Source: Hoplostethus atlanticus (taxonomy: Eukaryota; Chordata; Actinopteri; Trachichthyiformes; Trachichthyidae). From it: 64,000 bases of DNA. Below the pieces are notes generated by a model. It was not told the origin of the DNA, made no database searches, and saw only the letters and a program-made list of their open reading frames with translations. A program made the position numbers and the translations under genes. This document shows positions 58,901 through 64,000 of this stretch, one piece after another. Within the stretch, counting starts at the first letter, position 1; the number at the start of each line of letters is the position of its first letter. The DNA lies in contig JAXDDX010000033.1 of the NCBI GenBank assembly GCA_034670405.1, positions 3,746,501 through 3,810,500 on the forward strand. Direction: 5' to 3'.

Positions 58901-59037
58901 TGCCAGAGATCCGCTCCTACATGGAGGAGTTCCCCTTCCCCTTCTACGTCATCCTGCGAGACGTCAACGCCTTGCCAGAAACCCTGAGTGACGCACTGAG
59001 GCAGTGGTTCGAACTTGTCACGGCAGCCGACCAGTAG
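6747..59037 (+). CDS. mdn1: MDN1 (midasin), complete, 102 coding exons
   Basis: Midasin (Rea1 in yeast) is a giant nuclear AAA ATPase related to dynein. It strips assembly factors from pre-60S particles: its MIDAS domain grips the UBL domains of NLE1 and WDR12, and ATP hydrolysis in the ring pulls them off. The ATG at 6747 gives MENLELSLSSLGTISRHIDK, and a nearby upstream ATG at 6739 closes after four codons. I followed 102 GT-AG exons to TAG at 59035-59037. Phases agree throughout once three single extra bases are removed (18594-18599, 23271-23275, 40792-40795), giving about 5526 residues against 5596 in human, which also has 102 exons. All six P-loops, the Asp/Glu-rich region and the MIDAS DxSxS are present. 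Exon coordinates are given in the domain entries below. Introns over 300 bases with no entry of their own show only AT-rich, simple or unrecognised sequence. Confidence 0.97.
8941..13905 (+). CDS. mdn1: MDN1 exons 6-13: AAA1 module
   Basis: Exons are 8941-9150, 9508-9639, 9734-9837, 9945-10059, 10741-10916, 12698-12779, 13442-13537 and 13793-13905, about residues 284-625. The P-loop GPIGCGKT is at about residues 316-323. The Walker B equivalent reads WILLEDID, with Asp-Ile-Asp after Glu as in human AAA1, so this site is known to be atypical. GFQFFATRR is the sensor region, and HAALLDKYWTKLQ follows. The long introns 9 and 10 carry a GT repeat and a 1.8-kb stretch without genes. Confidence 0.95.
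10224..10310 (+). repeat. (GT)43 microsatellite in MDN1 intron 9
   Basis: An uninterrupted GT run of about 87 bases. It is followed by a few imperfect GT steps. It is likely length-variable between individuals. Confidence 0.97.
10917..12697 (+). other. mdn1: MDN1 intron 10, 1.8 kb without recognisable genes
   Basis: The largest MDN1 intron. It holds T-runs, a short AT-rich repeat-like part (about 11540-11605, GATATATTGAC steps), and a GC-richer stretch (about 11900-12260) that does not look like a known repeat. No exon or RNA gene is supported. Confidence 0.6.
13371..13406 (+). repeat. (ATT)n microsatellite in intron 11
   Basis: About eleven ATT units with one GTT change, 36 bases before exon 12. 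Confidence 0.93.
14581..19263 (+). CDS. mdn1: MDN1 exons 14-23: AAA2 module
   Basis: Exons are 14581-14729, 14943-15003, 15526-15737, 16011-16114, 16233-16377, 16964-17060, 17441-17554, 17801-17948, 18510-18618 and 19112-19263, about residues 626-1055. The P-loop GETGTGKT is at about 658-665, Walker B is WILLDEIN (exon 18), the sensor is FRLFACMNP (exon 19), and the arginine-finger region is IRNRFTELY. A long insert (exons 16-17) separates Walker A and B, as in human. Exon 22 contains one extra base in GGGAAA at 18594-18599. Without it the exon reads GGNVKCLKH and ends at the strong donor GTAAGA, matching human PGNVKSLLKQ. Exon 17 is preceded by a GT repeat that abuts its acceptor. Confidence 0.94.
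15987..16010 (+). repeat. GT repeat abutting the exon 17 splice acceptor
   Basis: About eleven GT units run straight into the TAG of the acceptor at 16008-16010. No separate pyrimidine tract lies between them. Exon 17 is 104 bases, so its skipping would shift the frame. Confidence 0.9.
16722..16762 (+). repeat. 15-bp tandem repeat, about 2.7 copies, intron 18
   Basis: The unit TACTTGATCAGGATA is repeated. Each unit contains the palindrome TGATCA. Confidence 0.9.
19648..21501 (+). CDS. mdn1: MDN1 exons 24-28: AAA3 module
   Basis: Exons are 19648-19826, 19991-20199, 20451-20597, 20833-20974 and 21367-21501, about residues 1056-1326. The P-loop GETSVGKT is at about 1064-1071. NNHEHTDIQEYIGCY follows, Walker B is WIILDELNLAPTDVLEALN, the sensor is RFMLFATQNPPGLYGGRK, and the arginine-finger region is LSRAFRNRFVELHFDELP. 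This is the best preserved module by eye. Exon 28 (EKHFKRTVNPENLFSQ) is more variable. Confidence 0.96.
20625..20700 (+). mobile_element. Non-LTR retroelement 3' tail fragment in MDN1 intron 26
   Basis: It contains CCAGGTCTCCCTTGGGACC and AACCTGGTTAAATAAAGGTT, a 3' end that is very common in vertebrate genomes. Only the tail is present. It makes no protein. Confidence 0.5.
21240..21320 (+). mobile_element. Possible L2/CR1-like fragment in MDN1 intron 27
   Basis: The stretch GCTGTTCCAGAGTCTGGGGC followed by AAAAGTGCTTT resembles the 3' region of L2-type fish LINEs. There is no open frame. The call rests on one short resemblance. Confidence 0.35.
22113..24748 (+). CDS. mdn1: MDN1 exons 29-35: AAA4 module
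   Basis: Exons are 22113-22251, 22378-22510, 22958-23088, 23183-23322, 23451-23565, 24009-24269 and 24551-24748, about residues 1327-1698. The P-loop GDTGCGKT (about 1370-1377) is split by a phase 2 intron inside its second glycine codon. Walker B is VFLMDEIS, the sensor ATMNPGGDFGKKE, and the arginine-finger region LSPALRNRFTEIWCPQS. Exon 32 carries one extra base at 23271-23275 (TTTCC). Upstream frame reads VELITAAASF and the next frame reads RLVATMNPGGDF, a seamless join in other midasins. Exon 34 encodes an acidic insert (MEDEEEAEWD). A CA repeat begins right after the exon 31 donor. Confidence 0.94.
23094..23133 (+). repeat. (CA)n microsatellite just inside MDN1 intron 31
   Basis: A run of about sixteen AC units with one GAC break starts six bases after the exon 31 donor. 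Intronic CA repeats near donors are known binding sites for hnRNP L. Confidence 0.9.
24894..27601 (+). CDS. mdn1: MDN1 exons 36-41: AAA5 module
   Basis: Exons are 24894-25102, 25287-25409, 25755-25952, 26241-26348, 26933-27121 and 27512-27601, about residues 1699-2004. The P-loop GSPGVGKT is at about 1738-1745. DVTDLFGTDLPVEGGKGGEF follows, Walker B is WIVLDELNLASQSV (split between exons 37 and 38), the sensor is KIFGCQNPFTQGGGRKG, and the arginine-finger region is PKSFLNRFSQVFVD. The helical lid includes PWEFNLRDMFRWCQLM. Confidence 0.96.
27703..31841 (+). CDS. mdn1: MDN1 exons 42-49: AAA6 module and following helices
   Basis: Exons are 27703-27966, 28127-28391, 29067-29226, 29732-29848, 29936-30144, 30543-30691, 30979-31178 and 31618-31841, about residues 2005-2533. 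The P-loop GPTASGKT is at about 2051-2058, and NSAMDTTELLGGFEQ follows. The Walker B position reads WLLMDNVN, with Asn where an active site has Glu. Human AAA6 has the same change, so this is a family trait, not damage. The sensor and arginine-finger region is RLFLTMDPVHGEISRAMRNR. Exons 47-49 begin the less conserved stalk. Confidence 0.94.
28500..28720. mobile_element. Probable DNA-transposon relic in MDN1 intron 43
   Basis: The segment around GGCGGTCTCGGTTCTCTTCC and GTGCGGTTTGTTCAAAGTGA resembles non-autonomous elements that are frequent in fish genomes. Ends and target duplication are not clear. It lies directly left of the hairpin at 28746-28810. Confidence 0.35.
28746..28810. repeat. 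Perfect 22-bp inverted repeat (hairpin), 21-base loop
   Basis: The left arm 28746-28767 (TCGATGGCAAACCACAGTCT GG) is the exact reverse complement of the right arm 28789-28810. Pairing extends about 11 bases outward with two mismatches. It lies in MDN1 intron 43, about 260 bases before exon 44. Confidence 0.9.
31205..31365 (+). mobile_element. SINE-like element in MDN1 intron 48
   Basis: It reads CAGCCTAGTGGTTAAGACAT near the start, like a degenerate tRNA head. It ends in CATCTCTGCTGTCACTCTCC and AATAAAGCAGAAAATGTC, a tail seen in many fish short retroelements. No target duplication was identified. Confidence 0.55.
32201..38980 (+). CDS. mdn1: MDN1 exons 50-63: linker, first part
   Basis: Exons are 32201-32314, 32514-32643, 33161-33267, 33591-33724, 34025-34191, 34413-34533, 34798-35011, 35774-36014, 36134-36257, 36642-36806, 37104-37318, 37581-37968, 38055-38167 and 38311-38980, about residues 2534-3501. 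This is the helical linker that rises from the ring and carries the flexible MIDAS arm. Recognisable text includes LSSSHVTLGEWRERIQQLQD, FWVNLGLLQIKVWTPQ and YPDVVGPLRTGILQLKHGMR. Exon 63 (670 bases) is the longest coding exon and is GC-rich. Its reverse strand carries a long spurious open frame. Confidence 0.93.
33800..33911 (+). repeat. Imperfect (ATT)n/(GTT)n microsatellite, intron 53
   Basis: Over 100 bases of ATT and GTT triplets with scattered changes, followed after about 60 bases by the GTGTGC repeat at 33972-34020. Confidence 0.92.
33972..34024 (+). repeat. (GT/GC)n repeat leading into the exon 54 acceptor
   Basis: Alternating GTGTGC units run to GCATGCAG, the acceptor of exon 54. 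Alternating purine-pyrimidine sequence of this kind can adopt Z-DNA. Confidence 0.88.
35533..35576 (+). repeat. Dispersed repeat copy 1
   Basis: It reads AGAGGTCAATAAAGGTCATA and continues similarly to the copy at 47527-47570 in MDN1 intron 82, with about three mismatches over 43 bases and the same orientation. Upstream sequence (CCTACT and a CA-rich step) is also loosely shared, so the copied unit may be longer. Confidence 0.75.
35595..35725 (-). mobile_element. tRNA-derived SINE fragment in MDN1 intron 56
   Basis: On the minus strand it reads GGTCCTGTAACCAGAAGGTC, then a B box AGGTTCGATCCC, then TGTCCTTGAGCACGACACCG, the widely shared fish SINE body. The 5' end is weak and the 3' tail is not clear. 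It lies antisense to MDN1. Confidence 0.7.
39115..39375 (+). mobile_element. Possible retroelement 3' tail in MDN1 intron 63
   Basis: The sequence ends CTTGACAATAAATAAGATTC TGATT, like the tandem AATAAAGATTCTGATT tails of fish RTE-type elements and their SINEs. The upstream part is T-rich and not recognisable. Confidence 0.4.
39446..46954 (+). CDS. mdn1: MDN1 exons 64-81: linker, second part
   Basis: Exons are 39446-39607, 40113-40398, 40722-40961, 41458-41553, 42196-42290, 42626-42750, 42905-43060, 43293-43402, 43511-43584, 43706-43889, 44019-44163, 44278-44424, 44958-45084, 45379-45484, 45614-45729, 45917-46312, 46473-46699 and 46823-46954, about residues 3502-4475. Matching text includes GPYDFYQQPNMSEARL, LDNAMKRHTERSTKHWFSVY, KISRWNDVSFWSIKQSV and HILQQKQRALSDLFKMLTEI. 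Exon 66 carries one extra G in GGGG at 40792-40795: upstream frame reads GSQMLLAALLQNTVQG and the frame after it AAPTGLAIHTEGPYDFY. Exon 79 (396 bases, GC-rich) is poorly conserved. Confidence 0.93.
40499..40561. repeat. 63-bp near-perfect palindrome, 31-bp arms, 1-base centre
   Basis: The left arm is 40499-40529, the centre is the C at 40530, and the right arm is 40531-40561. The arms are exact inverted copies; the left arm starts CTGGGTAGCTAGCATGAGCA. It lies in MDN1 intron 65, 100 bases after the exon 65 donor. With no spacer it could extrude as a cruciform or fold into one long RNA hairpin. Confidence 0.95.
44910..44946 (+). repeat. (ATT)12 microsatellite before exon 76
   Basis: A pure ATT run ending eleven bases before exon 76; it supplies the upstream part of the acceptor region, followed by CCCGTCTTCAG. 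Confidence 0.95.
45579..45600 (+). repeat. (GT)11 before exon 78 acceptor
   Basis: A GT run ending 13 bases before exon 78 and separated from it by TTCCTCCGCTGTAG. Confidence 0.93.
47091..54565 (+). CDS. mdn1: MDN1 exons 82-96: Asp/Glu-rich region
   Basis: Exons are 47091-47290, 48113-48274, 48469-48606, 49417-49552, 49758-49930, 50244-50378, 50562-50700, 51460-51776, 52000-52158, 52458-52559, 52650-52848, 52991-53158, 53419-53579, 53903-53992 and 54450-54565, about residues 4476-5273. It opens with helices, then the strongly conserved GATEFHDYEGGGIGEGEG (exon 84), then hundreds of mostly Glu/Asp residues with NEVDPYHGKQ in exon 88. Exon 89 is almost pure purine on the coding strand. Exon 92 holds the basic segments FKRKPGQADNERS and NKRLR, which match the nuclear-localisation region known in midasin. 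The region is a flexible tether for the MIDAS domain. Exon 96 returns to conserved sequence (LCEQLRLILEPTQAAKLK). Confidence 0.95.
47527..47570 (+). repeat. Dispersed repeat copy 2
   Basis: Second copy of the element described at 35533-35576. Probably an old interspersed repeat rather than a local duplication. Confidence 0.75.
50387..50430. repeat. (CATT)n followed by inverted (AATG)n, intron 87
   Basis: Six CATT units are followed after a short spacer by AATGAATGAATT, giving a small foldback just downstream of the exon 87 donor. Confidence 0.85.
54926..59037 (+). CDS. mdn1: MDN1 exons 97-102: MIDAS (VWA-like) domain and C-terminus
   Basis: Exons are 54926-55100, 55627-55700, 55957-56071, 57203-57269, 58626-58768 and 58852-59037, from about residue 5274 to the end. 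The metal-binding motif DDSSSM gives D5320-x-S5322-x-S5324. The next conserved loop is CSFGETVQLLHPF, and the third is IVSDGRGLFLEGKERV. The C-terminus IRSYMEEFPFPFYVILRDVN and ALRQWFELVTAADQ is nearly identical to human. This domain binds the UBL domains of NLE1 and WDR12 through Mg2+. Exon 100 is only 67 bases and lies 96 bases after a large minisatellite. Confidence 0.97.
55868..55909 (+). repeat. (GT)21 microsatellite in intron 98
   Basis: An uninterrupted GT run 47 bases before exon 99. Confidence 0.95.
56216..57106 (+). repeat. 13-bp minisatellite, about 65-70 units, MDN1 intron 99
   Basis: The unit is GCCCCGTGTTTCA or GCCCCATGTTTCA, with minor variants (GCTCC, GTCCC). CG-type units dominate both ends (to about 56440 and from about 56825), and CA-type units fill the middle. 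Some central units carry an extra TGTTTCA step. Because 13 is not a multiple of three and the unit has no stop, all three forward frames stay open for hundreds of bases and spell the same 13-residue repeat. These frames are not genes. The array ends 96 bases before exon 100. Confidence 0.95.
57270..58625 (+). other. mdn1: MDN1 intron 100, 1.36 kb, nothing recognised
   Basis: Mixed-composition sequence between the short exon 100 and exon 101. Small plus-strand open frames show no family resemblance. No transposon ends, RNA gene or conserved motif is apparent. Confidence 0.6.
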
Positions 59038-60112
59038 ACCAATGAGAAGCCATTTTTAAAAAGGGGGAGGGGGGGGGGGGGGGCAGCAACCAACTGCACA
59101 ATGCCACTCTGCTGCTAGCCTCTCAACCAGAGCTGAAAAATAAGGACTCAAAAGACGGATTTGCCGCTGTACATGTGCCTTTATTTTCTTATTTTTACTC
59201 TAATTTTAGTAGACTGTAGAGTTTGATAGCAACCTTTGCTGTTTTGTCTTTGTCATCAGGGGAATTCTCGAAGTTTCTTTTCTAATGTAACAAGGATTGC
59301 TTTAACTTGCACGTCTCTTAAGAAATGATAGAAACAAAAATGTGATCCCCTTGCGTGTGAAACACCTCAGTGAAGAGTCGGTAAATACCTCTTTTCCCCC
59401 TTGTACTATAACCCCCCTTTCACGTTTATGTGGATGTTTAAGTCAGTGTTACAAAGATCAGCAAATCATTCATCTTCAATGTGAACACAACAACCAATGT
59501 ACAGCGCTGACAGTACAGAGTTGTGGAGCTGTGTTTTTGAAAACCTGTTTTCATGAAAGAACCCTTCGTATTGTCACGGCATAACAGTAGCATGTTGATA
59601 TCGTCTTGATTGACATTTAGAGGAACTCAAAAAAAATGTGCCTTGGAGAGGAAAACGGTATTGCATTTTACTTCACACCCAGATCAACTGTCGGGAGGAA
59701 CGGTTCGAGGCCCGGTCACAGCTCTGTAAAGGTCAGGATTTTTAGAAATTCAGTTCTTATGCACTTTGAAGCACAGGGACTGCACAATCCAATTTTGATA
59801 TATGCTCCAATAACCAATTTTTGTGGTTTAAAGACATATCTGCTGTGTTCATTTTCCAACCATACTGTGTGTGACTTACACATCTGCAGAAAGAGAACTA
59901 GGAGCTCATCACTGTGTCCGTTAGGAGTAGACTAAAGGTGTTCATGATTGTGCATTGAAATGTTAATCACCAATGTGTTTTTGTAATGTGGACATAAATG
60001 TAAACAGACATCGGTTATATTTAAGAGGTTGTTTCTCCATGCCACCCATCCATCTATGAAATAATACCATGACACGAATGATCCTGATAATAAACAGTTT
60101 CAAAGGTCTTCC
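59038..60112 (+). other. mdn1: MDN1 3' UTR
   Basis: This is the stretch between the MDN1 stop codon and the inferred cleavage site. It has no coding exon. It contains a G-rich run (GGGGGA followed by 15 G, 59063-59083), then moderately AT-rich sequence. The short open frames on the plus strand show no family resemblance and are taken as chance. Confidence 0.75.
60089..60094 (+). terminator. mdn1: MDN1 poly(A) signal AATAAA with GU-repeat downstream
   Basis: A canonical AATAAA is followed 18 bases later by a pure (TG)13 run at 60113-60138. The run has the position and composition of a GU-rich downstream element. Cleavage would fall at about 60104-60112. No competing canonical AATAAA occurs in the preceding kilobase. 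Confidence 0.75.
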
Positions 60113-60138
60113 TGTGTGTGTGTGTGTGTGTGTGTGTG
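60113..60138 (+). repeat. (TG)13 downstream of the MDN1 poly(A) signal
   Basis: A pure TG run in the position of a GU-rich cleavage element. See the poly(A) signal entry. Confidence 0.93.
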
Positions 60139-60266
60139 CTAATGCAGTGGTACAGTCTAGTTGTCATTATCCTCCCGTCCACGAGAGGGCGACAAACACA
60201 ATTTACTGAACAAGCTGGTCTTAGCTTCCATCACAACATCCGCCTCACAAGTTGCCTAACCTCAGA
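60139..60266 (+). promoter_or_regulatory. lyrm2: Presumed LYRM2 promoter and 5' UTR
   Basis: Only about 130 bases separate the GU repeat after the MDN1 poly(A) signal from the LYRM2 start. They contain no TATA box and a few CpGs. The LYRM2 promoter must lie in this gap, in the MDN1 3' UTR, or in LYRM2 intron 1. The assignment is by position only. Confidence 0.4.
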
Positions 60267-61680
60267 ATGATGGCAATTTCAAGGTTACCTCCCGCCGCAC
60301 TTTCTTTAAAACAGGTAAATATAGCAACGGCTAAGGCGAGCTATAGGAGGAAAACAATATTAAGGTTGTATGTGGCGGAATTTACGTTATAGTACTAGTC
60401 ATGCTAACGTTAGTTTCGTAGCTCCAGCTGCAACTGTGTAGCATTAGCCATGTAATGCTAACTTAAGCAATAAGCTTAGAGGTTTTGTAAACACAACGTC
60501 AAGTGGCTTAAAATGGTTATAACACATTATTATACGGCAACAAAATATGTTCGTTAACTGTTACCTTCAATCGATAGCAATAGCAAAAATAATTCAACGT
60601 CATTCTTCCGCCAAGCAATATAGTTCTTGCTAACCAAAGTGGTTGCTAAGCGACACGAAGCTAGTAGCAGTCTTGAGTGGTGATTTTCGGTTGGCGCATT
60701 AATATTTCAGTTATCTGATGCACCAGAAATACAGTAGGCACCGTCGCTTCACTATAGGTTGAAGTTACATGGTTGCTAACTACTTTACTAAACTAGCATG
60801 GGGTTAGCTAACTTGTAGCTAACCTCCACAACATTTTAGGTATATTCAAGGGAAGGCTGGCTGCAGAGCCGTCATTTATCAGGTCATTTTTCCAGAAAAT
60901 GATTTATAGCTAAGTAAAAGTGTGATGGAGGTGAATGAATTCTACCTAACTGCTAATTTCTAGCTAAAATACTCTGAGGCTTCACTACATGGCCTGTTTC
61001 TCATTTGTATGCTTTAAATGTGTCAGTGAAGCTTGCCTGCCTCTTGGTTTGTGGGAAAATGTACGGAGGACTCAAGACTCCAACCTCCTTGCTGATAAAT
61101 TGTAGTGGCATCTATCTTGAGTCTGACCTGCTGATTCTCTTCATCAGTTTCTACAGAGGCAAAGGATTTTGGGAATTTACAGAAGCATGCTGAGGACCAT
61201 AAGACAGGTACCAGATGAGGCAGACAGGAAATACCTCAGCGACTGGGCAAGAGAGGAGTTCAAGAGGAACAAAAACGCCACAAACCAGGTAAATGGATGT
61301 ATAGTGATTTCATCAATATTGGTTTCATTAATGATGATGTATTGACAAAGAGTTTTAATATGGCATACGAGTTGCCAATGTATTTCCACCACCACCAAGG
61401 CAAGATTCTGGGGAAGAAAGGTCTGGAAGGTCTTAAAATTATGGAAAATAAACTTCTTTCTTTTCCAGAAGATTTTAGGAAATGCTCAAAAAAATAATAA
61501 TGCATGTTTGTTGTGTAGACCCTGTTTGCGAATTCTCTGGTTGTGTATTTTCCCAACATCCTCTCTGTTCACTGCTGACATGTGTCCTCAAATATCCCCC
61601 AGGATGCCATCCGCATGATGATCTCACAAGCAAACAACCATCTGGAGCAGCTCCAGACGTCTCTTGCATTGGCCAGATAA
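60267..61680 (+). CDS. lyrm2: LYRM2, LYR motif-containing protein 2, complete
   Basis: A small mitochondrial-matrix protein of the Complex1_LYR family; LYRM2 has been linked to complex I function. Exons are 60267-60314, 61148-61288 and 61603-61680, all GT-AG and phase 0, giving 88 residues, or 87 if the second ATG (60270) is used. Two ATGs are adjacent; the second gives MAISRLPPAALSLKQ, the better match to the human start. Exon 2 encodes RILGIYRSMLRTIRQVPDEA and YLSDWAREEFKRNKNATNQ. Exon 3 encodes DAIRMMISQANNHLEQL and ends SLALAR. The LYR tripeptide reads IYR here, a conservative change. Tandem order after MDN1 matches vertebrate synteny. Confidence 0.95.
60315..61147 (+). other. lyrm2: LYRM2 intron 1, rich in GCTAAC/GTTAGC words
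   Basis: An 833-base intron with no coding sequence. It is dense in short words such as GCTAACGTTAG, TTAGCTAAC, GTAGCTAAC and GCTAGTAG between about 60400 and 60975. This kind of word clustering is also seen at 7910-8045. No transposon ends were found. Confidence 0.6.
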
Positions 61681-62123
61681 AGACTGTAAGCTGCTGGGAG
61701 TCAGTAGGATTGGCTTTACATTGGAAGCACTGGCCTATGGTCGTTTTGCTGTGAGGACTCCAGGTGGCTGCTGGACAGGGCTTGTGTTATACAAAGGCCT
61801 CTTAAGGTAGTGATACACGGTTTTTGGGGGAAACATCGATCTGCAACAGGCAAAAAACAAGACAAAAAATCAGCCCTGATCAAACTGCAGGAGAGATTGC
61901 TTTTCATAAGTAGAGTTGTTTGTGTTTTTTTTTGTATCTTTGACTGCTGACATCCGTGGAGCCGCTTGTGTTGATGCACTTCTGCAATACGTGACGCAAA
62001 GTGAGAGATCTCGGAGCCCACATTTCCTACATGTCTTACTTGTTATTACCACTAGGAAGCTGACGTGAGCGTTTTTTCCCAGTCGGCAGCCCGTATTTGT
62101 GGTAAATCATGGCGGCATTAGGG

Positions 62124-62352
62124 CAGGGCTTCCCAAACATTTTTATGTCAAAACAGACCACAGACCCTCATTTGAACCCATCTGAGAAGATCTTTGAGGT
62201 TTGTCTTCACTGAAGGTGGGGTGATAACAGTAGAGAAAGTGAAACCTCTGATGAGAAAAGTCTTGAACGTTCTGTCATTAACCTCAACTGGACTAATCCT
62301 TATTCAGCTGGGGACCCCGTCAAGGACCCTGGGCCCAAGTTTGGGAACCACT
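62124..62352. mobile_element. Degenerate hAT-like element in LYRM2 3' UTR
   Basis: The left end reads CAGGGCTTCCCAAAC. The right end, inverted, reads GAGTGGTTCCCAAAC, so 12 of 15 bases match. Both resemble hAT termini. No clear 8-base target duplication remains, and there is no coding capacity. The interior (about 200 bases) is unique as far as can be read. Confidence 0.5.
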
Positions 62353-62571
62353 CTCTTAAGCCTGTGCCCTGTAAGAGATGCCCAAAATATTCCCCACATA
62401 TCACTGCCTTAAAGACATCATCCTGCCAAACCTCCTCTGCTGCTACGTACCCTACAGCAGTGAGGCTTTCATGAAAAAAAACATTTTAAAAATTGAATTC
62501 AGTGTCAACCGTCAATTACTTGTCAGGTTAAATGTGCCGATTTGCCACTGACTTCTGTTTGTATATTATCT

Positions 62572-62577
62572 ATTAAA
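62572..62577 (+). terminator. lyrm2: LYRM2 poly(A) signal ATTAAA
   Basis: The common variant ATTAAA lies about 890 bases after the stop codon. A T-rich tract (62609-62621) about 32 bases downstream suits a U-rich downstream element. The 3' UTR would then include the hAT-like element at 62124-62352. Confidence 0.55.
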
Positions 62578-62621
62578 TGGGAAATGACTATGAAACACAC
62601 ATTTTGAATCTTTTTTTTCTT

Positions 62622-63388
62622 TACAAAATACATTGTCTGGCATCATTACACAGAGTGCATTATTCACATCAACAGAGTCATCCATGTACAGTTAACCTCC
62701 AATATGAACGGAACAGGCAGTCACTACATAAAATGTACACTACACAGTAACACTGCAACACGCAACGCTGCATTTTCTTCATGCAAAATGTCTTGACACA
62801 ATTCTCTTGGGAACAGCTGAAGAAGATGTGGGGTGTATTCTGGGAAACTAGATTATATAATGATAATGAAGTAGTTTGTTGAGTGTTTTGTAGTGAAATG
62901 TCACCAGTTAGTAGAGCTACGAGACCTTGAGAGCCAAGACTCCAGTTCATATTATTGAAAACATCACAAAATGCTTAGAATCCATTTTAACTTATCTGAA
63001 AATCAGAAAAGCGTGAAGAAAATGTGTTTAGACCCAATACATGTACACAATGTCTGTAGTGACTCGGTTTCAAATGTATTCTGAAGCTGAGAGCAGATCG
63101 GTTTACCTTTGTATCGTTAAGTCCTACCTTCAAATATTCATATACTCAAAAAAAAAATCTTTTGACGGGATTAAATACTGTCTGGCCACATTCACAGAAG
63201 CAGGTCGCCCTTTTAAGTCACACGGATGAATTCCAGCATGCAGATAATAAAAAGCTTATTATGCTGTTATTTCTCCACCGTGGCCGACTTCAAAGTATTT
63301 GGGAGTTATTACACCCAGGGTTAACGAATACTCGTAAATGTGTCAGTTTCTCTGTTCGTTCTTGGAAGCACAAAGATGTACATTGATA
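62622..63388. other. Intergenic; possible 3' UTR of a convergent gene
   Basis: No coding exon is visible on either strand. In other vertebrates ANKRD6 converges on LYRM2, so this stretch could be the distal 3' UTR of a minus-strand ANKRD6 gene. Minus-strand AATAAA words occur farther right, at about 63650 and 63776. This is inference from synteny only; the sequence itself does not prove it. Confidence 0.25.
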
Positions 63389-63396
63389 GATTACAC

Positions 63397-63576
63397 CAGT
63401 GGTTCTCAATGCAGTCCTCAAGGACCCCCTGTCCTGCAGGTGTTAGCTCCAGCTCTACTCAGGCACACCTGAACCAATTAAGGTATCATGAAAGCCTCTA
63501 ATTGGTTCAGGTGTGTAGAGCTGGAGCTAAAACCTGCAGGACAGGGGGTCCTTGAGGACTGGATTGAGAACCACTG
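63397..63576. mobile_element. hAT-like MITE, 180 bp foldback
   Basis: The element begins CAGTGGTTCTCAATGCAGTC and ends with the inverted copy of this sequence. Its arms of about 80 bases are nearly identical, around an 18-base centre. The terminal CAGTGGTTCTCAA is typical of non-autonomous hAT elements. Flanks are GATTACAC (63389-63396) and GATTATAT (63577-63584), an 8-base target duplication differing at two C/T sites. It has no coding capacity and needs an external transposase. Confidence 0.85.
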
Positions 63577-64000
63577 GATTATATAATGCATATCCACATT
63601 TAGAGCATGTTAGGGTGAAGTTGCATGTGTGTGTGTGCAGTAGGGTTATTTTTTATTTGTGTGTGTACATGCTGCACACCCGTGTTAATGCCCTTTCGTT
63701 CGATACACTGCGCCTATCCTACTGTAAATGGCACAATAGATCTGTTTTCAACACCTAGCTTTACATCTACTTGGTTTATTTACAACGCAACAGTGCACGA
63801 GAGCTGCCCTTCCTACTACAGTATTTACAGACCTTAAGAGTTAACATGCCAACGCTAACATGACAAGTAACAGGTCGGTGATTCATCGGTCACGTGAGGT
63901 CAAAGATAGTGTCATTCAGAAGTGTGTGGTTTTAAAATCCAGGCCCTGTAGGACCGCTAGAGATGATGCATTCAGTAGCTTACATGTATGGCTGCATTTG

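Noticed and set aside
1-64000. CRISPR array, operon or phage-like system
   Set aside because: Every gene is a spliced vertebrate gene. The direct repeats are microsatellites or a minisatellite with no unique spacers.

Overview
The window is vertebrate nuclear DNA, most likely from a ray-finned (teleost) fish. The genes are split into many GT-AG exons. Introns are short, mostly about 80 to 800 bases. CA/GT and ATT microsatellites are abundant, and the interspersed repeats look like fish tRNA-derived SINEs and hAT-like MITEs. The species cannot be named from the sequence.

Three protein-coding genes fill the window. (1) Positions 1 to about 6300, minus strand: the 5' half of CASP8AP2 (FLASH), a histone pre-mRNA 3'-end processing factor. 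Its 3' half lies beyond the left edge. (2) Positions 6747-59037, plus strand: the complete MDN1 (midasin) gene. I traced 102 coding exons by reading each exon and checking each splice phase. They encode about 5526 residues: an N-terminal region, six AAA ATPase modules, a very long linker, an Asp/Glu-rich region and a C-terminal MIDAS domain. (3) Positions 60267-61680, plus strand: LYRM2, a three-exon mitochondrial LYR-motif protein. The order CASP8AP2, MDN1, LYRM2 matches the known vertebrate synteny block. MDN1 and CASP8AP2 are head to head, with 1641 bases between their start codons. MDN1 and LYRM2 are in tandem, with only about 170 bases between the MDN1 poly(A) signal and the LYRM2 start.

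MDN1 drives ATP-dependent removal of assembly factors from pre-60S ribosomes. CASP8AP2 supports replication-dependent histone mRNA maturation. LYRM2 acts in mitochondria. The first two are growth-linked, and their shared upstream region carries E2F-like and ETS-like words.

The most notable anomaly is a set of six apparent one-base insertions in coding exons, three in MDN1 and three in CASP8AP2. Each lies in or beside a short homopolymer, and each is resolved by removing one base. This looks like residual consensus error rather than gene decay. Other structures worth a look are a 63-bp near-perfect palindrome in MDN1 intron 65, a perfect 22-bp-stem hairpin in intron 43, a roughly 890-bp 13-mer minisatellite in intron 99 that is open in all three forward frames, GU-repeat tracts just upstream of several MDN1 splice acceptors, and a hAT-like MITE with a recognisable target duplication near the right end. 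I found no convincing undescribed multigene system: the region is a conserved vertebrate locus with unusual non-coding structure inside it.
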